From Bacillus tuaregi (GTDB lineage: Bacteria > Bacillota > Bacilli > Bacillales > Cytobacillaceae), in the NCBI RefSeq assembly GCF_900104575.1, contig NZ_LT629730.1:62001-126000 (forward strand): a stretch of DNA of 64,000 bases, written 5' to 3'. The notes under the pieces were generated by a model, which worked only from the letters and a program-made list of their open reading frames with translations, was not told where the DNA came from and made no database searches. Below are positions 23,916 through 34,988 of the stretch, one piece after another (position 1 is the first letter of the stretch; every line of letters starts with the position of its first letter). Both the position numbers and the translations under genes were made by a program.

Positions 23916-24770
23916 CTAAGCACGTTTAATTGGGAAGGTTAAACAATGTGGTCCTCCACCACCATGTAACACCTGATCGAAAGGAACCTCAATAACTTCA
24001 ACTCCTGCTGCTCTCATCTTATCATTGATTGCCTTATTATTCTTAATGGCTATAACCTTATTATCGCCTATTGCTTGTACATTACAGCCATGCTTAAATA
24101 CATCTTCGGATGGTACATCAATAATAGTAAACCCGCGACGCTTTACCATTTCTAAGAAATGATAAGGAAGCTCTCTAGTTGCAGCTAAGCATACACTTTC
24201 AGTTACAATATTAAAAACCATATCTAAATGGAGGTTTGCTGGAGGTACAGGAACACCTACAACAGTATATCCGTATTTTGATAGTTGATCTCTTAAATTA
24301 GCAACACCTGCTTCATCGGTACGATCAACCAGACCTAAAGCAATTGTATGCTCATCTAGCATCCAAATGTCTCCGCCTTCAAAGCAGCCTGCATTTACAC
24401 GTGCAACTATAGGAATTCCTAACTCTTGTAATTTTGCTTCATAGATTTCTGTTTCTTTTTGTCGAGCAGGATGACGAAAATGACCTATAATGGCACCTTC
24501 CTTAATCATACCTCCGAAATCTCTGGCAAAAGTCATTACTTCCAGCTTCGGATCTGGTTTCATTTTGATTACCTCGACTCCATTTTCCCGATAGATATCG
24601 AGAAAGGCCTCCCATTCTTCAACCATTACATTATTTTTCTCTGTATCTCCTTTTTCCATCCAACTCTTAGTTATTTCATTGATGGCATTAAACTTATAAT
24701 ATAATGGCGAACATACTAGAACTTGTTCTAATTTATTTGTTGCATTTTTCACATAAAATTTTTCTGCCAT
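23916..24770 (-). CDS. DDAH-like amidinotransferase-family hydrolase (probable citrulline-forming)
   Basis: 284 residues of the guanidine-modifying pentein superfamily. Catalytic elements are visible: FEGGDIW (Glu131, Asp134), NLHLDMVF (His181) and GGGGPHCLTFP (Cys276). The length and layout match dimethylarginine dimethylaminohydrolase-type enzymes (~255-285) rather than ArcA arginine deiminase (~410). Such enzymes convert arginine or methylated arginine to citrulline plus ammonia or an amine. With the carbamoyltransferase and carbamate kinase nearby, it probably takes the ArcA step. Whether the substrate is arginine, methylarginine or another guanidine compound cannot be told. AAGGGAGATTTTTAAT precedes the ATG. 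Confidence 0.85.
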   Translation of the reverse strand: MAEKFYVKNATNKLEQVLVCSPLYYKFNAINEITKSWMEKGDTEKNNVMVEEWEAFLDIYRENGVEVIKMKPDPKLEVMTFARDFGGMIKEGAIIGHFRHPARQKETEIYEAKLQELGIPIVARVNAGCFEGGDIWMLDEHTIALGLVDRTDEAGVANLRDQLSKYGYTVVGVPVPPANLHLDMVFNIVTESVCLAATRELPYHFLEMVKRRGFTIIDVPSEDVFKHGCNVQAIGDNKVIAIKNNKAINDKMRAAGVEVIEVPFDQVLHGGGGPHCLTFPIKRA

Positions 24771-24869
24771 ATTAAAAATCTCCCTTCATATGCCTTTTTA
24801 ACATAGATAATCAGACTACTATTAATTATGTTCATTTAAATATCTATTAGAAAATCATATTTAAAACTA

Positions 24870-26414
24870 TCAAGCTAGTAATGTTCCGATGTATAGGAAA
24901 ATACCACTTAACACTAACGTCCCCAGAACAAATTTCCAGGAGTATTTTATCCATGTTGTATAGCTTACATGGGCTAATTGACATCCAGTCATAACAACGA
25001 TGGATGTAGGCGCAATCATTTTCGCTATTCCTAAAGCTGCCGCATAAGCAGTAATAACAAGGCTTTCTGGTAATAATGCAAATCTAGATAGTGAAGCCAT
25101 AATAGACATCGTCGCAGCGGCTAATCCGGTAGAGCTTGGTATTAAAGCAGCTAATGGAAGATAGAATAATAAACTCACAACAGCAAAGGTTGCTGGAGAT
25201 AAATTACCAAGTGCAGTTTCTCCAAAATGTAAAATCGTAGGTGTGATCATTCCTTCATTCATAACAACTTGTATACCACGTGCTAACGGAATAATTAGAG
25301 CTGTGCCTACAAGGCTTCCTGCACCCTTCAATATTACATCAATAATTTGTCCGGCCTTCATGTGCATGGCTACACCGCATAGGAAAGTAACAACCAGTAT
25401 TAACATCGAAAGCTCGTTAAAGTACCATTGACCGAATGGAACCATTTCAGTACCAAGTATAGTTCCAATTATTGGAATACCAATTAACCAATTGTTAAAA
25501 TCGATAAAGAATGTCCAATTTGAATTCAATGAATCCCATGGAATTAATGCAATAATCATAATGGTAAATAAGGCAATAAACAATTGTAATACTCGCTTTT
25601 GCTCTTTACTCATCACAGTATTTTCATCTTGGGATACAGGAAATTCCTTTAAATCCTCTTGTCTCCTAAAAAACTGTGGTGATAATTTTGGGTTTTTCTT
25701 CACTTTATCAGCATATCTGCAAATAAAAATAATAGTTACAGCCAAAAATACAACAAGCATGATTGCTCTCATGAGTAAGCCATCACCGGGGCTGATTCCT
25801 GCAATCTCAGAAGCTACTCCTATCGCAAATGGATTAATTGTTGAAGCTAAACAGCCTGCTTGGGTACCAAGCACAACAATTGCTAGAGCTACAAGTGGAT
25901 CCATGCCCATACCGAGGATTACGGGCATAATCATCAGCATATAAACAAAGCCTTCTTCATAAGCGCCTTCGACGGTGCCTAAAATCCCCATAATTATTAC
26001 TAGTATAGAAATTAGCTTATAGGAATTATGTTGATTTTTCATTGTTATATTTCTTAAGGCAATTTTTATAGCACCTGACCGATCCATCATCTCTAATAAA
26101 CTACCAAATAACATAACAAATAATGAAATTCCAATCGCACCCGAAAATCCTTCACCACCAATCATACCAACAATCGGTGCCATTAATACCTGCCAAATAC
26201 CTTGTGGATTTGATTCGACCTGTTGATAGGTTCCCGCAATTGCTTGCCCATCTTCATTCAATTGATATTCTCCACCAGGAATAATCCACGTCAAAATGGC
26301 AATAACAACGATAATCGAAAACAATGTTACATAAACATTTGGAGATTTGAAGGTTTTTTTCTTACTTAGTTTTTTTGTACCAACATCTTCTTCTAGAACT
26401 TTTGCTGCTTCCAT
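24870..26414 (-). CDS. YfcC-family membrane transporter (basic amino acid / antiporter type)
   Basis: 514 residues with about 12 membrane spans and a hydrophilic N-terminal 25 residues. Blocks AILTWIIPGGEYQ, GILGTVEGAYEEGFVYMLMIMPVILGMGMDPLVALAIVVLGTQAGCLASTINPF and PLAALIPSSTGLAAATMSIMASL are typical of the YfcC/DcuC-like family. In arginine deiminase loci such carriers are annotated as arginine/ornithine antiporters. It lies between the carbamoyltransferase and the DDAH-like enzyme, fitting uptake of substrate or exchange with ornithine. Substrate unproven. Confidence 0.85.
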   Translation of the reverse strand: MEAAKVLEEDVGTKKLSKKKTFKSPNVYVTLFSIIVVIAILTWIIPGGEYQLNEDGQAIAGTYQQVESNPQGIWQVLMAPIVGMIGGEGFSGAIGISLFVMLFGSLLEMMDRSGAIKIALRNITMKNQHNSYKLISILVIIMGILGTVEGAYEEGFVYMLMIMPVILGMGMDPLVALAIVVLGTQAGCLASTINPFAIGVASEIAGISPGDGLLMRAIMLVVFLAVTIIFICRYADKVKKNPKLSPQFFRRQEDLKEFPVSQDENTVMSKEQKRVLQLFIALFTIMIIALIPWDSLNSNWTFFIDFNNWLIGIPIIGTILGTEMVPFGQWYFNELSMLILVVTFLCGVAMHMKAGQIIDVILKGAGSLVGTALIIPLARGIQVVMNEGMITPTILHFGETALGNLSPATFAVVSLLFYLPLAALIPSSTGLAAATMSIMASLSRFALLPESLVITAYAAALGIAKMIAPTSIVVMTGCQLAHVSYTTWIKYSWKFVLGTLVLSGIFLYIGTLLA

Positions 26415-26468
26415 TTCCTGCGTGCTCCTCTCCTATTTTGAAAAGTATATAAGCACTTATATCCCTTT

Positions 26469-27482
26469 TTATACTCTAGGAATAAATAAATCACCTAAAG
26501 TTGCTGCCATAATTGCTTTAATTGTATGCATACGGTTTTCGGCCTGTTGGAATTGTCGGGCATTTTTAGAATAGAAGACTTCATCAGTCATTTCCATTTC
26601 GGCAACACCAAATTTTTGATACATTTCCATTCCAATGATGGTATCTGTATTATGGAAGGCAGGTAGGCAATGTAGCAGAATATAATCATCATTTCCTACA
26701 TATTGTAAAAGTTCTTTATTAACCTGATATGGGTTTAACAGTTTCACTCTTTCTTCAAATTGTCCTTCTTCACCCATCGCTGCCCATACATTGGTATAAA
26801 TAACGTTTGCTCCTTTTACAGCAGCTTTTACATCAGATGTTACTTCAATAACAGAGCCGCTCTTTTTAGCAAATTCTCTTGCAATTACTTGGATCTCTTC
26901 TGTTGGGAATAACTCCTCAGGTGTGGCAATTGTAACATTGACACCGAGGATGGCACCGGTAATCAGCAAGCTGTTTGCAACGTTATTCCGTCCTGTACCA
27001 CAGTAAACAAGCTTAAGCCCTTCCAACTTTCCGAATTCTTCCTTTACTGTCATGTAGTCAGCCAGCATTTGTGTTGGATGTTCTTTATCTGTTAAACCAT
27101 TCCAAACTGGAACCCCCGCATATTTTGCTAAGTCTTCAACCACTGATTGTTTAAAGCCTCTAAATTCAATACCATCAAACATAGATCCCAATACGAGAGC
27201 AGTATCTCTCACACTTTCCTTTTTACCTAATTGAATATCATCTTTCCCTAGAAATTCTGGATGTGCACCTAAATCCAATGCTGCTACAGTAAACGCAGCG
27301 CGAGTTCTCGTTGATGTCTTTTCAAATAATAAAGCAATATTCTTACCATCAAGATATCGATGTGGAATTCCCCTCTTTTTCATCTCTTTTAAGTGTTCTG
27401 AGAACTCAATTAAATAGATTAATTCCTCTTTAGAATAATCTTTAGTTGATAATAGACTTCTTTGTTGAAATACTGATGTCAT
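26469..27482 (-). CDS. argF: Ornithine carbamoyltransferase-like enzyme (catabolic context)
   Basis: 337 residues. Carbamoyl-phosphate motif FEKTSTRTR (about 54-61), FRGFKQ, HPTQ and the HCLPAFH loop near 272 identify the ornithine carbamoyltransferase family. Here it would run in the catabolic direction, turning citrulline and phosphate into ornithine and carbamoyl phosphate for carbamate kinase. One oddity: the ornithine loop usually written VWVSMGE reads VWAAMGEE, so substrate choice may differ. It is the first gene of the operon; AGAGGAGAATAATA precedes the ATG. The promoter shares its layout with that of the carbamate kinase gene. The symbol is tentative (arcB function). Confidence 0.85.
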   Translation of the reverse strand: MTSVFQQRSLLSTKDYSKEELIYLIEFSEHLKEMKKRGIPHRYLDGKNIALLFEKTSTRTRAAFTVAALDLGAHPEFLGKDDIQLGKKESVRDTALVLGSMFDGIEFRGFKQSVVEDLAKYAGVPVWNGLTDKEHPTQMLADYMTVKEEFGKLEGLKLVYCGTGRNNVANSLLITGAILGVNVTIATPEELFPTEEIQVIAREFAKKSGSVIEVTSDVKAAVKGANVIYTNVWAAMGEEGQFEERVKLLNPYQVNKELLQYVGNDDYILLHCLPAFHNTDTIIGMEMYQKFGVAEMEMTDEVFYSKNARQFQQAENRMHTIKAIMAATLGDLFIPRV

Positions 27483-27522
27483 TATTATTCTCCTCTCGGT
27501 TGTATAAGTTGATTACAATCGA

Positions 27523-27589
27523 ATTATATTTTAGTTCAAATGCTGTTTGAATTATTCAAAGGTACAATATCTCTGTAAATGAATTGTAC
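27523..27589 (-). promoter_or_regulatory. Carbamoyltransferase operon promoter with palindromic operator
   Basis: On the minus strand: GTACAATT, then TTTGAATAATTCAAA (27546-27560, perfect 7-bp arms), whose second half supplies a -35 TTCAAA. A 17-bp spacer and TATAAT (27523-27528) follow. The same elements with the same spacing recur before carbamate kinase (31886-31952), which argues for a shared activator, possibly the PucR protein encoded between them. Confidence 0.65.
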
Positions 27590-27714
27590 TTTGTCACATA
27601 GATGCACGTTTTTGTACTAGCTATAATATATGTAGGTGGTTTTTTGAAAAGGTCGTAATAATAACAGAATATGAAACTACAAAATTAAGGGATTTTGAAA
27701 GGATGATCTGAGAT

Positions 27715-29106
27715 ATGATACCCAACAATGCTGTTCCTGCTTCAAGAACATCTCATGAATCAAAGCCAACAAAAAAAGAGGTATTGCAATTTCTAATTCC
27801 ATCTTTATGTGGAGTGCTTATCTTTTTGTTTCCATTTCCATGGGGTGGAGAAATAAATGTCCCAATTGGAATTATTTCTGAAAGTCTAGCAGAATTCATC
27901 AAACCCATCGCACCCTTATTAATTGCGATCCTAATTTGTTTAAACGCTTTCATTTCTACTGTCACAATATTATTTAAACCAAGATTCATACTTGAGAAAG
28001 CATTACTAGCTAAATTATTTTATACAACTCCTTATTATGTAAGTGTAAGGGTATTAGGATCGATTATCACAGTCATGTGTTACTTTGGATTTGGCCCGGC
28101 TTTGGTGATTGCTCCGGATACAGGATTAACAATGTTAAATCTTTCAGGAACCTTAATTGCCTGGTTTTTTACGGCCTCTTTTTTAATACCCTTACTAATG
28201 AACTTTGGAATAATGGAATATGTTGGAACTTTTGTTAGTGATTATACACGTCCTCTTTTTAAGATACCTGGAAGGTCTGCGGTCGATTTATTAGCTTCTT
28301 GGGTTGGAAACTGTAACGTTGGAGTTGTATTAACAACATCTCAATATGAAAAAGGCTATTATACAGCAAAAGAAGCGATTATTATTTCTACTTGTTTTTC
28401 TGCTGTTTCTCTACCATTTTGTCTTGTTATAGCAGCAATGTTAGATGTAGACTCTCTCTTTTTTCCATTCTATGCAATAGTGTGTATTACTGGTATTGCC
28501 AGTATTATTATCATGACAAGGATTCCACCGCTATGTAAGTACCCAGATGAATATCTTCCCAATGTTGGAAAGCAGGTAAACGAACAGGTTCCGGCGGGAA
28601 TCAAAAAGTCTGAATGGGCTCTGAAACAAGGCGTGAATAAAGCAAAATCAGCTGCTTCTTTCACTGGTATTTTATACGAAGGATTAGATATGTTTTTGGG
28701 TATTATTTTTATCCTTACACCAATAGTTATGTGTTATGGAACTATTGCATTAATTCTTGCAACATACACACCGATTTTTAATTTGATATCTCTTCCATTT
28801 GGATATTATTTGGACTTTTTCGGTGTTCAGGAGGCTTTTGCAGCAGCACCTGCAACAATTGCCGGCTTTGCGGATATGATTATTCCCGCAGTTCTTGCAG
28901 CAAACATTGAATCATTTGAAACCCGATTCATCATTGGAGCTTTATCTTTAGTACAGATTATTTATATGACAGAAGTAGGCACATTAATTATTACATCAAA
29001 AATGCCAATTCGTTTCTTTGGATTGTTAGTACTTTTTATTGAAAAAACCCTTATTGCTGTTCCGCTCATTATACTACTTATGAAGCTATTTGGAATTTCG
29101 GGATAA
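27715..29106 (+). CDS. YjiH-family membrane protein (nucleoside-recognition/Gate domain)
   Basis: 463 residues with about ten membrane segments. The Gate-type core PGRSAVDLLASWVGNCNVGVVLTTSQYEKGYYTAKEAIIISTCFSAVSLPF and GFADMIIPAVLAANIESFETRFIIGALSLVQIIYMTEVG mark the YjiH family. Function is not established; relatives often sit near amino-acid or peptide catabolism genes. It is divergent from the carbamoyltransferase operon and followed by the PucR gene. A -10 TATAAT occurs at 27622-27627; GAAAGGATGATCTGAG precedes the start. Confidence 0.8.
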   Translation: MIPNNAVPASRTSHESKPTKKEVLQFLIPSLCGVLIFLFPFPWGGEINVPIGIISESLAEFIKPIAPLLIAILICLNAFISTVTILFKPRFILEKALLAKLFYTTPYYVSVRVLGSIITVMCYFGFGPALVIAPDTGLTMLNLSGTLIAWFFTASFLIPLLMNFGIMEYVGTFVSDYTRPLFKIPGRSAVDLLASWVGNCNVGVVLTTSQYEKGYYTAKEAIIISTCFSAVSLPFCLVIAAMLDVDSLFFPFYAIVCITGIASIIIMTRIPPLCKYPDEYLPNVGKQVNEQVPAGIKKSEWALKQGVNKAKSAASFTGILYEGLDMFLGIIFILTPIVMCYGTIALILATYTPIFNLISLPFGYYLDFFGVQEAFAAAPATIAGFADMIIPAVLAANIESFETRFIIGALSLVQIIYMTEVGTLIITSKMPIRFFGLLVLFIEKTLIAVPLIILLMKLFGISG

Positions 29107-29192
29107 TATTCTCGCAATAAATGGTGTCATCTAGAGGAAGGTAATTTTCTACACACCTATATACGCATCAAGATTGGAAAGGTGATAAGAAT

Positions 29193-30818
29193 ATGATTCT
29201 TACAATTAATGAAATTATGAAACTTAAGGAGTTTAACAATTCATATTTCCTTACAGGCAACGGGAACATATCTAGAAAAGTTACAAGCATAACAATCATG
29301 GATATCGCCAATATTGATGAATGGATAAAGCCTTACGAGTTATTAATAGCAGGTAATTTTTTCGAAACTGTAATCGATGCTGAATTTATTAAAAGACTAA
29401 GTGAGAAAAAATGTTCTGGAATCATTACGAAAAATAAATTCATAAAATACATATCATCTGAAATATTAACTCTTTCTGAGATGATTAATTTCCCAATAAT
29501 AATTGTATCTGATGAATATAGCTGGAGTGAGTTAATTACACCTATAACACAACAAATTATTAAGTTGCAGCAGAAAATAATTATTGAATCAGATCAATTT
29601 CAAAGTGCGATAATAAATTCGGTACTGAAAAACCATTCCTTTGATAATATGTGTACAAGCATTTCTAAAGCAATTGGACACTCTCTTGCTATAATAAATA
29701 CATACGATGAAATTATTGACGCATCTTCGGACTTCGATTGGCACAATGAATTGAAGGACTTCGAAATTAACGTAAATTCTAAATTTACGATTGGTTATGA
29801 TTTACAAGGAGATCCAATAAATGGATATATCCAGTTGGGCTTACATAATAGTTCGAGTTCATTTCAATTTGCTATCTATCCCATACAGGACTCAACTATC
29901 CATATAGGTTATATCGTTATAAAAATAGACAAAAACTTAAACATCATTGAAAATAGTTTGATGCTAAAAATTCAAAGCTTCGCCCAAATCCTCGTTTTAA
30001 AAAATATGATTTATAAAGATTTATATCAAGCTAATCTTTATTATCGGGAACTAATACTAGATGAGATTCTTAATCTCACAGAACTTACAAGTACACAAAA
30101 AATTAGATTTGAGTTATCGATTGGACATCCGATTGAGAATAACTACTATATTTGTATTTTCCAATTACTTGATAATCAGCAAAAACAACTATGGAGTATG
30201 GCTGAAAAACACAATATTATAGACTTTCTCAAGAAATATTATTATGATTATTCAAAAATACTAGTTTTTATTAAGGAAGAACAATTAATTATTTTTATTG
30301 GGGAATCGATACGTAATTCAGTAAAGTCGATTGGGAATCTACTTTCTCTCTTCCAATATTACTTTTCTAGTAATGATATTTATGCTGGAATTAGCCAATT
30401 AAGAAGGTTAGAACAAGCAGCTTTAGGATTAAAGGAGGCAAAGCACGCACTGAATTTTATCTTAAAAAATAACTCCTCAAAAAAGTATCAATTTTATAAA
30501 GACTTAGGTTTCTTAAGACTTCTCACAGACAAAAAGGGGGATATTGAAAATATCTATTTTGAGGAATTACTTAATAGCTTTATCAAGCCAATCATAGATT
30601 ATGATAGTAAGTACAATACACAACTATTAAATACCATTCAAATTTACTTTAAAAATAATTTTTCTAATAAAGAAACCAGCGAAAGTCTCTTTATTCACAA
30701 AAACACACTAAGAGCAAGAATTCAGCGAATAGAGGAAGTATTATCAATCAATTTTACAGATAATGACGATACGTTAAATTTACAAATTGCATTGAAAATA
30801 TATGAAACAATGAAGTGA
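29193..30818 (+). CDS. PucR-family transcriptional regulator
   Basis: 541 residues. The N-terminal PucR domain (about 5-125) has LTINEIMKLKEF, YELLIAGNFFE and IIVSDEYSWSELITPI. A middle GGDEF-like region follows (about 280-410). The C-terminal PucR helix-turn-helix (about 470-540) has LLNTIQIYFKNNFSNKETSESLFIHKNTLRARIQRIEEVL. PucR proteins respond to nitrogen metabolites such as purine breakdown products or amino acids. Its position between the two parts of the deiminase-like pathway makes it the natural regulator. It is strikingly AT-rich compared with thiC and the serine genes. Confidence 0.85.
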   Translation: MILTINEIMKLKEFNNSYFLTGNGNISRKVTSITIMDIANIDEWIKPYELLIAGNFFETVIDAEFIKRLSEKKCSGIITKNKFIKYISSEILTLSEMINFPIIIVSDEYSWSELITPITQQIIKLQQKIIIESDQFQSAIINSVLKNHSFDNMCTSISKAIGHSLAIINTYDEIIDASSDFDWHNELKDFEINVNSKFTIGYDLQGDPINGYIQLGLHNSSSSFQFAIYPIQDSTIHIGYIVIKIDKNLNIIENSLMLKIQSFAQILVLKNMIYKDLYQANLYYRELILDEILNLTELTSTQKIRFELSIGHPIENNYYICIFQLLDNQQKQLWSMAEKHNIIDFLKKYYYDYSKILVFIKEEQLIIFIGESIRNSVKSIGNLLSLFQYYFSSNDIYAGISQLRRLEQAALGLKEAKHALNFILKNNSSKKYQFYKDLGFLRLLTDKKGDIENIYFEELLNSFIKPIIDYDSKYNTQLLNTIQIYFKNNFSNKETSESLFIHKNTLRARIQRIEEVLSINFTDNDDTLNLQIALKIYETMK

Positions 30819-30830
30819 AATATATCTATG

Positions 30831-30860
30831 AAAAAGCCAGGCTGATTCTCCTGGCTTTTT
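30831..30860. terminator. Bidirectional terminator between pucR-like gene and arcC
   Basis: AAAAAGCCAGG, an 8-nt loop and CCTGGCTTTTT form a symmetrical hairpin with A/T tracts on both sides. It serves the convergent genes. Confidence 0.9.
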
Positions 30861-30870
30861 ACTACTACTT

Positions 30871-31842
30871 TTAAGCTAACACTAAATATTCTTCCAACAC
30901 CTTGGATGTCGCAATTACAGTACCAGTTTTTCCTGCTAGTGCGGCGGGTGCATTTTCCAAGGACGTTATCATTGCCTTACCCTGTGGACATGCTTCCAAA
31001 TAGGTTAAGCAGGCTTCAACCTTCGGAAGCATACTCCCCTTTGCAAACTGTCCTTCCATAATATACTTCTTTGCTTCTTCAGTGCTAAGATAACTTAGGC
31101 CTCTTTGGCTTACTGTATTGTAATTTACACAGACTTGATCTACCGCTGTCAAAATTAACAACATATCTGCTTGGATATCAGTTGCCAATTTAGCACATGA
31201 AAGATCTTTGTCAATAACAGCTGCAACTCCTTGATACCCGTCTATTCCCTCGATAATAGGGATACCGCCACCGCCAACTGTTATAACGATTTCACCTCTA
31301 TCTGCTAATTCCTTTATCAAGCCTAATTCGACAATTCTCTCTGGTAATGGACTAGGTACCACTCTACGATAGCCCCGACCGGCATCTTCAACAAATACAA
31401 AGCCTTTTTCTTTTGCAAACCTATCAGCCTGATCTTTACTATAAAAAATACCTACAGGTTTTGTGGGGGTTAAAAAGGCGGAATCCCATTGATTTACAAC
31501 TACTTGAGTTACTACTGTGCACACAGGTCGAAAAATACGTTGTTTAGCCAATTCATTTTGAATTGCTTGTTGCAGATGGTAACCAATATAGCCCTGGCTC
31601 ATAGCCCCGCATTCAGCAAATGGCATGGATGGAACTGATTTATCATTAAGACTAGCAAAATCAAATGCCAGATTTATCATTCCTACCTGAGGACCATTTC
31701 CATGTCCAATAATTATGTCATAATCGTCTTTTGCAAATTCTGCAATCGTCTTTGCGGTTTTCTTAACTAAACTAATTTGTTCTTGAGGGTTTTTCCCTAA
31801 TGCATTGCCTCCTAATGCAATAACCAATTTTTGACGCTGCAT
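30871..31842 (-). CDS. arcC: Carbamate kinase
   Basis: 323 residues of the amino-acid kinase fold. Signatures are LVIALGGNALG at the start, HGNGPQVGMINLAF, FAECGAMSQGYIGYHLQQAI, VITVGGGGIP and FAKGSMLPKVEACLTYLE. It converts carbamoyl phosphate and ADP to ATP, CO2 and ammonia, giving the energy yield of the pathway. ATG 31842 has GGAAAGGAG upstream; the longer frame is not needed. It is a separate unit from the carbamoyltransferase operon, but its promoter shares the palindrome and spacing described at 31886-31952. Confidence 0.93.
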   Translation of the reverse strand: MQRQKLVIALGGNALGKNPQEQISLVKKTAKTIAEFAKDDYDIIIGHGNGPQVGMINLAFDFASLNDKSVPSMPFAECGAMSQGYIGYHLQQAIQNELAKQRIFRPVCTVVTQVVVNQWDSAFLTPTKPVGIFYSKDQADRFAKEKGFVFVEDAGRGYRRVVPSPLPERIVELGLIKELADRGEIVITVGGGGIPIIEGIDGYQGVAAVIDKDLSCAKLATDIQADMLLILTAVDQVCVNYNTVSQRGLSYLSTEEAKKYIMEGQFAKGSMLPKVEACLTYLEACPQGKAMITSLENAPAALAGKTGTVIATSKVLEEYLVLA

Positions 31843-31885
31843 GGTATTTCTCCTTTCCAAATGCAAATAATGATTCTATAAACAA

Positions 31886-31952
31886 ATTATATAGATAATA
31901 ATTACCCATTTGAATTATCCAAAAGCACAAACCAACACTCATTAAATTGTAC
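31886..31952 (-). promoter_or_regulatory. arcC promoter with the shared operator
   Basis: On the minus strand GTACAATT lies upstream of TTTGGATAATTCAAA (31909-31923). TTCAAA acts as -35, a 17-bp spacer follows, then TATAAT (31886-31891). Every element sits at the same offset as in the carbamoyltransferase promoter (27523-27589), while the spacer sequences differ. Confidence 0.65.
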
Positions 31953-32003
31953 AATGGTCTATTATGAATGCGGAATAAATGAAAGGGAGGGGGAGAACGT
32001 ATA

Positions 32004-32106
32004 TAAGTGACAGGCACCACCCGTTATTTGTCGGTATTTGGAAGAAAGTGACAGGCACCACCCGCTATTTGTCGATAATCCGAATGCGGGGACAATCAGT
32101 CCCCGC
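32004..32106 (+). repeat. R2 repeat, tandem double box with terminator
   Basis: GTGACAGGCACCACCCG occurs twice in a row (about 32008 and 32048), each followed by TATTTGTCG. A hairpin GCGGGGAC...GTCCCCGC with a T-run (32075-32107) follows. It lies between divergently placed arcC upstream sequence and the end of thiC. Confidence 0.7.
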
Positions 32107-32111
32107 GTTTT

Positions 32112-34023
<1,912 letters not shown>

Positions 34024-34062
34024 AATCTGTATGCAGAAGTAGTATGGCTACAATTATGCTAA

Positions 34063-34153
34063 CTTCCCCACGCTGGTATGAACCAGATCAGGTCCCAAGA
34101 GTCAAGAAACTTCAACGCGTTCCTTTCTCAGCCCAACTCATTGGACTCCCCTA
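34063..34153 (-). promoter_or_regulatory. TPP riboswitch (THI element)
   Basis: The minus strand has AGGGGAGTCC, GGGCTGAGA, GGGACCTGATCTGGTT and CATACCAGCGTGGGGAAG in the classical THI-box order. It binds thiamine pyrophosphate and represses thiC through the terminator next to it. Confidence 0.96.
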
Positions 34154-34227
34154 GTTATTTCTATTCGATTCGAGATTAGTATACAGGAGGCTTTTTTAAA
34201 ATAAAAGAAAAAAATGGAAAATAGGAA

Positions 34228-34290
34228 TGGGGACATAGGGACAGGTCCGTTATCCTATGCTGGGGCAAGGGACCTTTGTCCCTCAAAAAT
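34228..34290 (+). repeat. R2-type GGGACAGG repeat upstream of DUF4183 gene
   Basis: GGGGACATAGGGACAGG, TCCGTTATCC and GGGGCAAGGGACCTTTGTCCC lie together between the riboswitch promoter region and the next gene. Confidence 0.6.
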
Positions 34291-34364
34291 CAGCTAACAA
34301 ACAATCAACTTGTCCAATTCCTTAATAGAATAATACTAATCATTGAAAAAGGAGGTGACACAAT

Positions 34365-34748
34365 ATGGCACTCCAATTGATGAAGCTTCTTGTTACTGCT
34401 ACAACCACCACTGAAATTGTTCCTGCGGATACAAGATTTTTTCATGTCACAAACGCTTTAACAGCGGCCGGTTCTACTTTAACCATTGATGCGGCAAGTT
34501 TTTTTGACGATGCAGGTGCAGAAGTTACATCGCTTCCGACATTAGCCGCCAATAATAGCTACTTTAATGTTTACGTGAATGGTGTATTACAAATGGAAGG
34601 TATCTCAACCTATACACCTGGTGCAACCGGTGTCGGTTCATTGGCTATTGATGTTCCAGCAGGAGGAGGAGACATTCCAGCAGATACACCAATTGTTGTT
34701 GAGGTTCTAAATTATGCTCCGTCTTCTTCTACAACGGTTACAACCTAA
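34365..34748 (+). CDS. DUF4183 domain protein
   Basis: 127 residues, low complexity, rich in Thr, Ala and Val. The DUF4183 pattern FFHVTNALTAAGSTLTIDAASFFDDAG...YFNVYVNGVLQMEG...IPADTPIVVEVLNY is clear. Members are found in Bacillaceae and are often linked to spore or exosporium surface layers; the function is unproven. The ribosome site AAAGGAGGTGACAC is near-perfect, which suggests strong expression. A second, divergent DUF4183 gene follows after R1 copy F. Confidence 0.85.
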   Translation: MALQLMKLLVTATTTTEIVPADTRFFHVTNALTAAGSTLTIDAASFFDDAGAEVTSLPTLAANNSYFNVYVNGVLQMEGISTYTPGATGVGSLAIDVPAGGGDIPADTPIVVEVLNYAPSSSTTVTT

Positions 34749-34778
34749 TGAAAAAGAAAAAGGAGTCTTGCAGGCTCC

Positions 34779-34968
34779 TTAACTTCATTCATCAGAAGTT
34801 CTCCACTTCTACAAGTGGGAGATGAATGCAAAGGGTGCTTCGATTCAGTGGGGGTTCAAACCCTGGCTGAATGAAGTTAAGCCTCCGGCGGATGTCACGG
34901 ATTTTTTAAAGGTAGTTTATCGAGTGAGCTCAGGTAATCCGGACGCAAATTCGACGAGCGAATTTGAT
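34779..34968 (+). repeat. R1 repeat copy F, between two DUF4183 genes
   Basis: 190 bp. It starts with TTAACTTCATTCATCAG and carries the deletion seen in copy B. It belongs to the 'CAGGTAATCC' subtype with A and H. Its first bases merge with a short hairpin (AAGGAGTC...GGCTCCTT, 34760-34780). The terminal hairpin has GACGAGCG instead of GACGGGCG. Confidence 0.85.
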
Positions 34969-34988
34969 AGAAGAAAGGACAGTTTTTT

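Noticed and set aside
27546-27560. ArgR/AhrC ARG box at the carbamoyltransferase promoter
   Set aside because: The palindrome TTTGAATAATTCAAA has a 1-bp centre, whereas ARG boxes place the TGAAT/ATTCA arms 4 bp apart.
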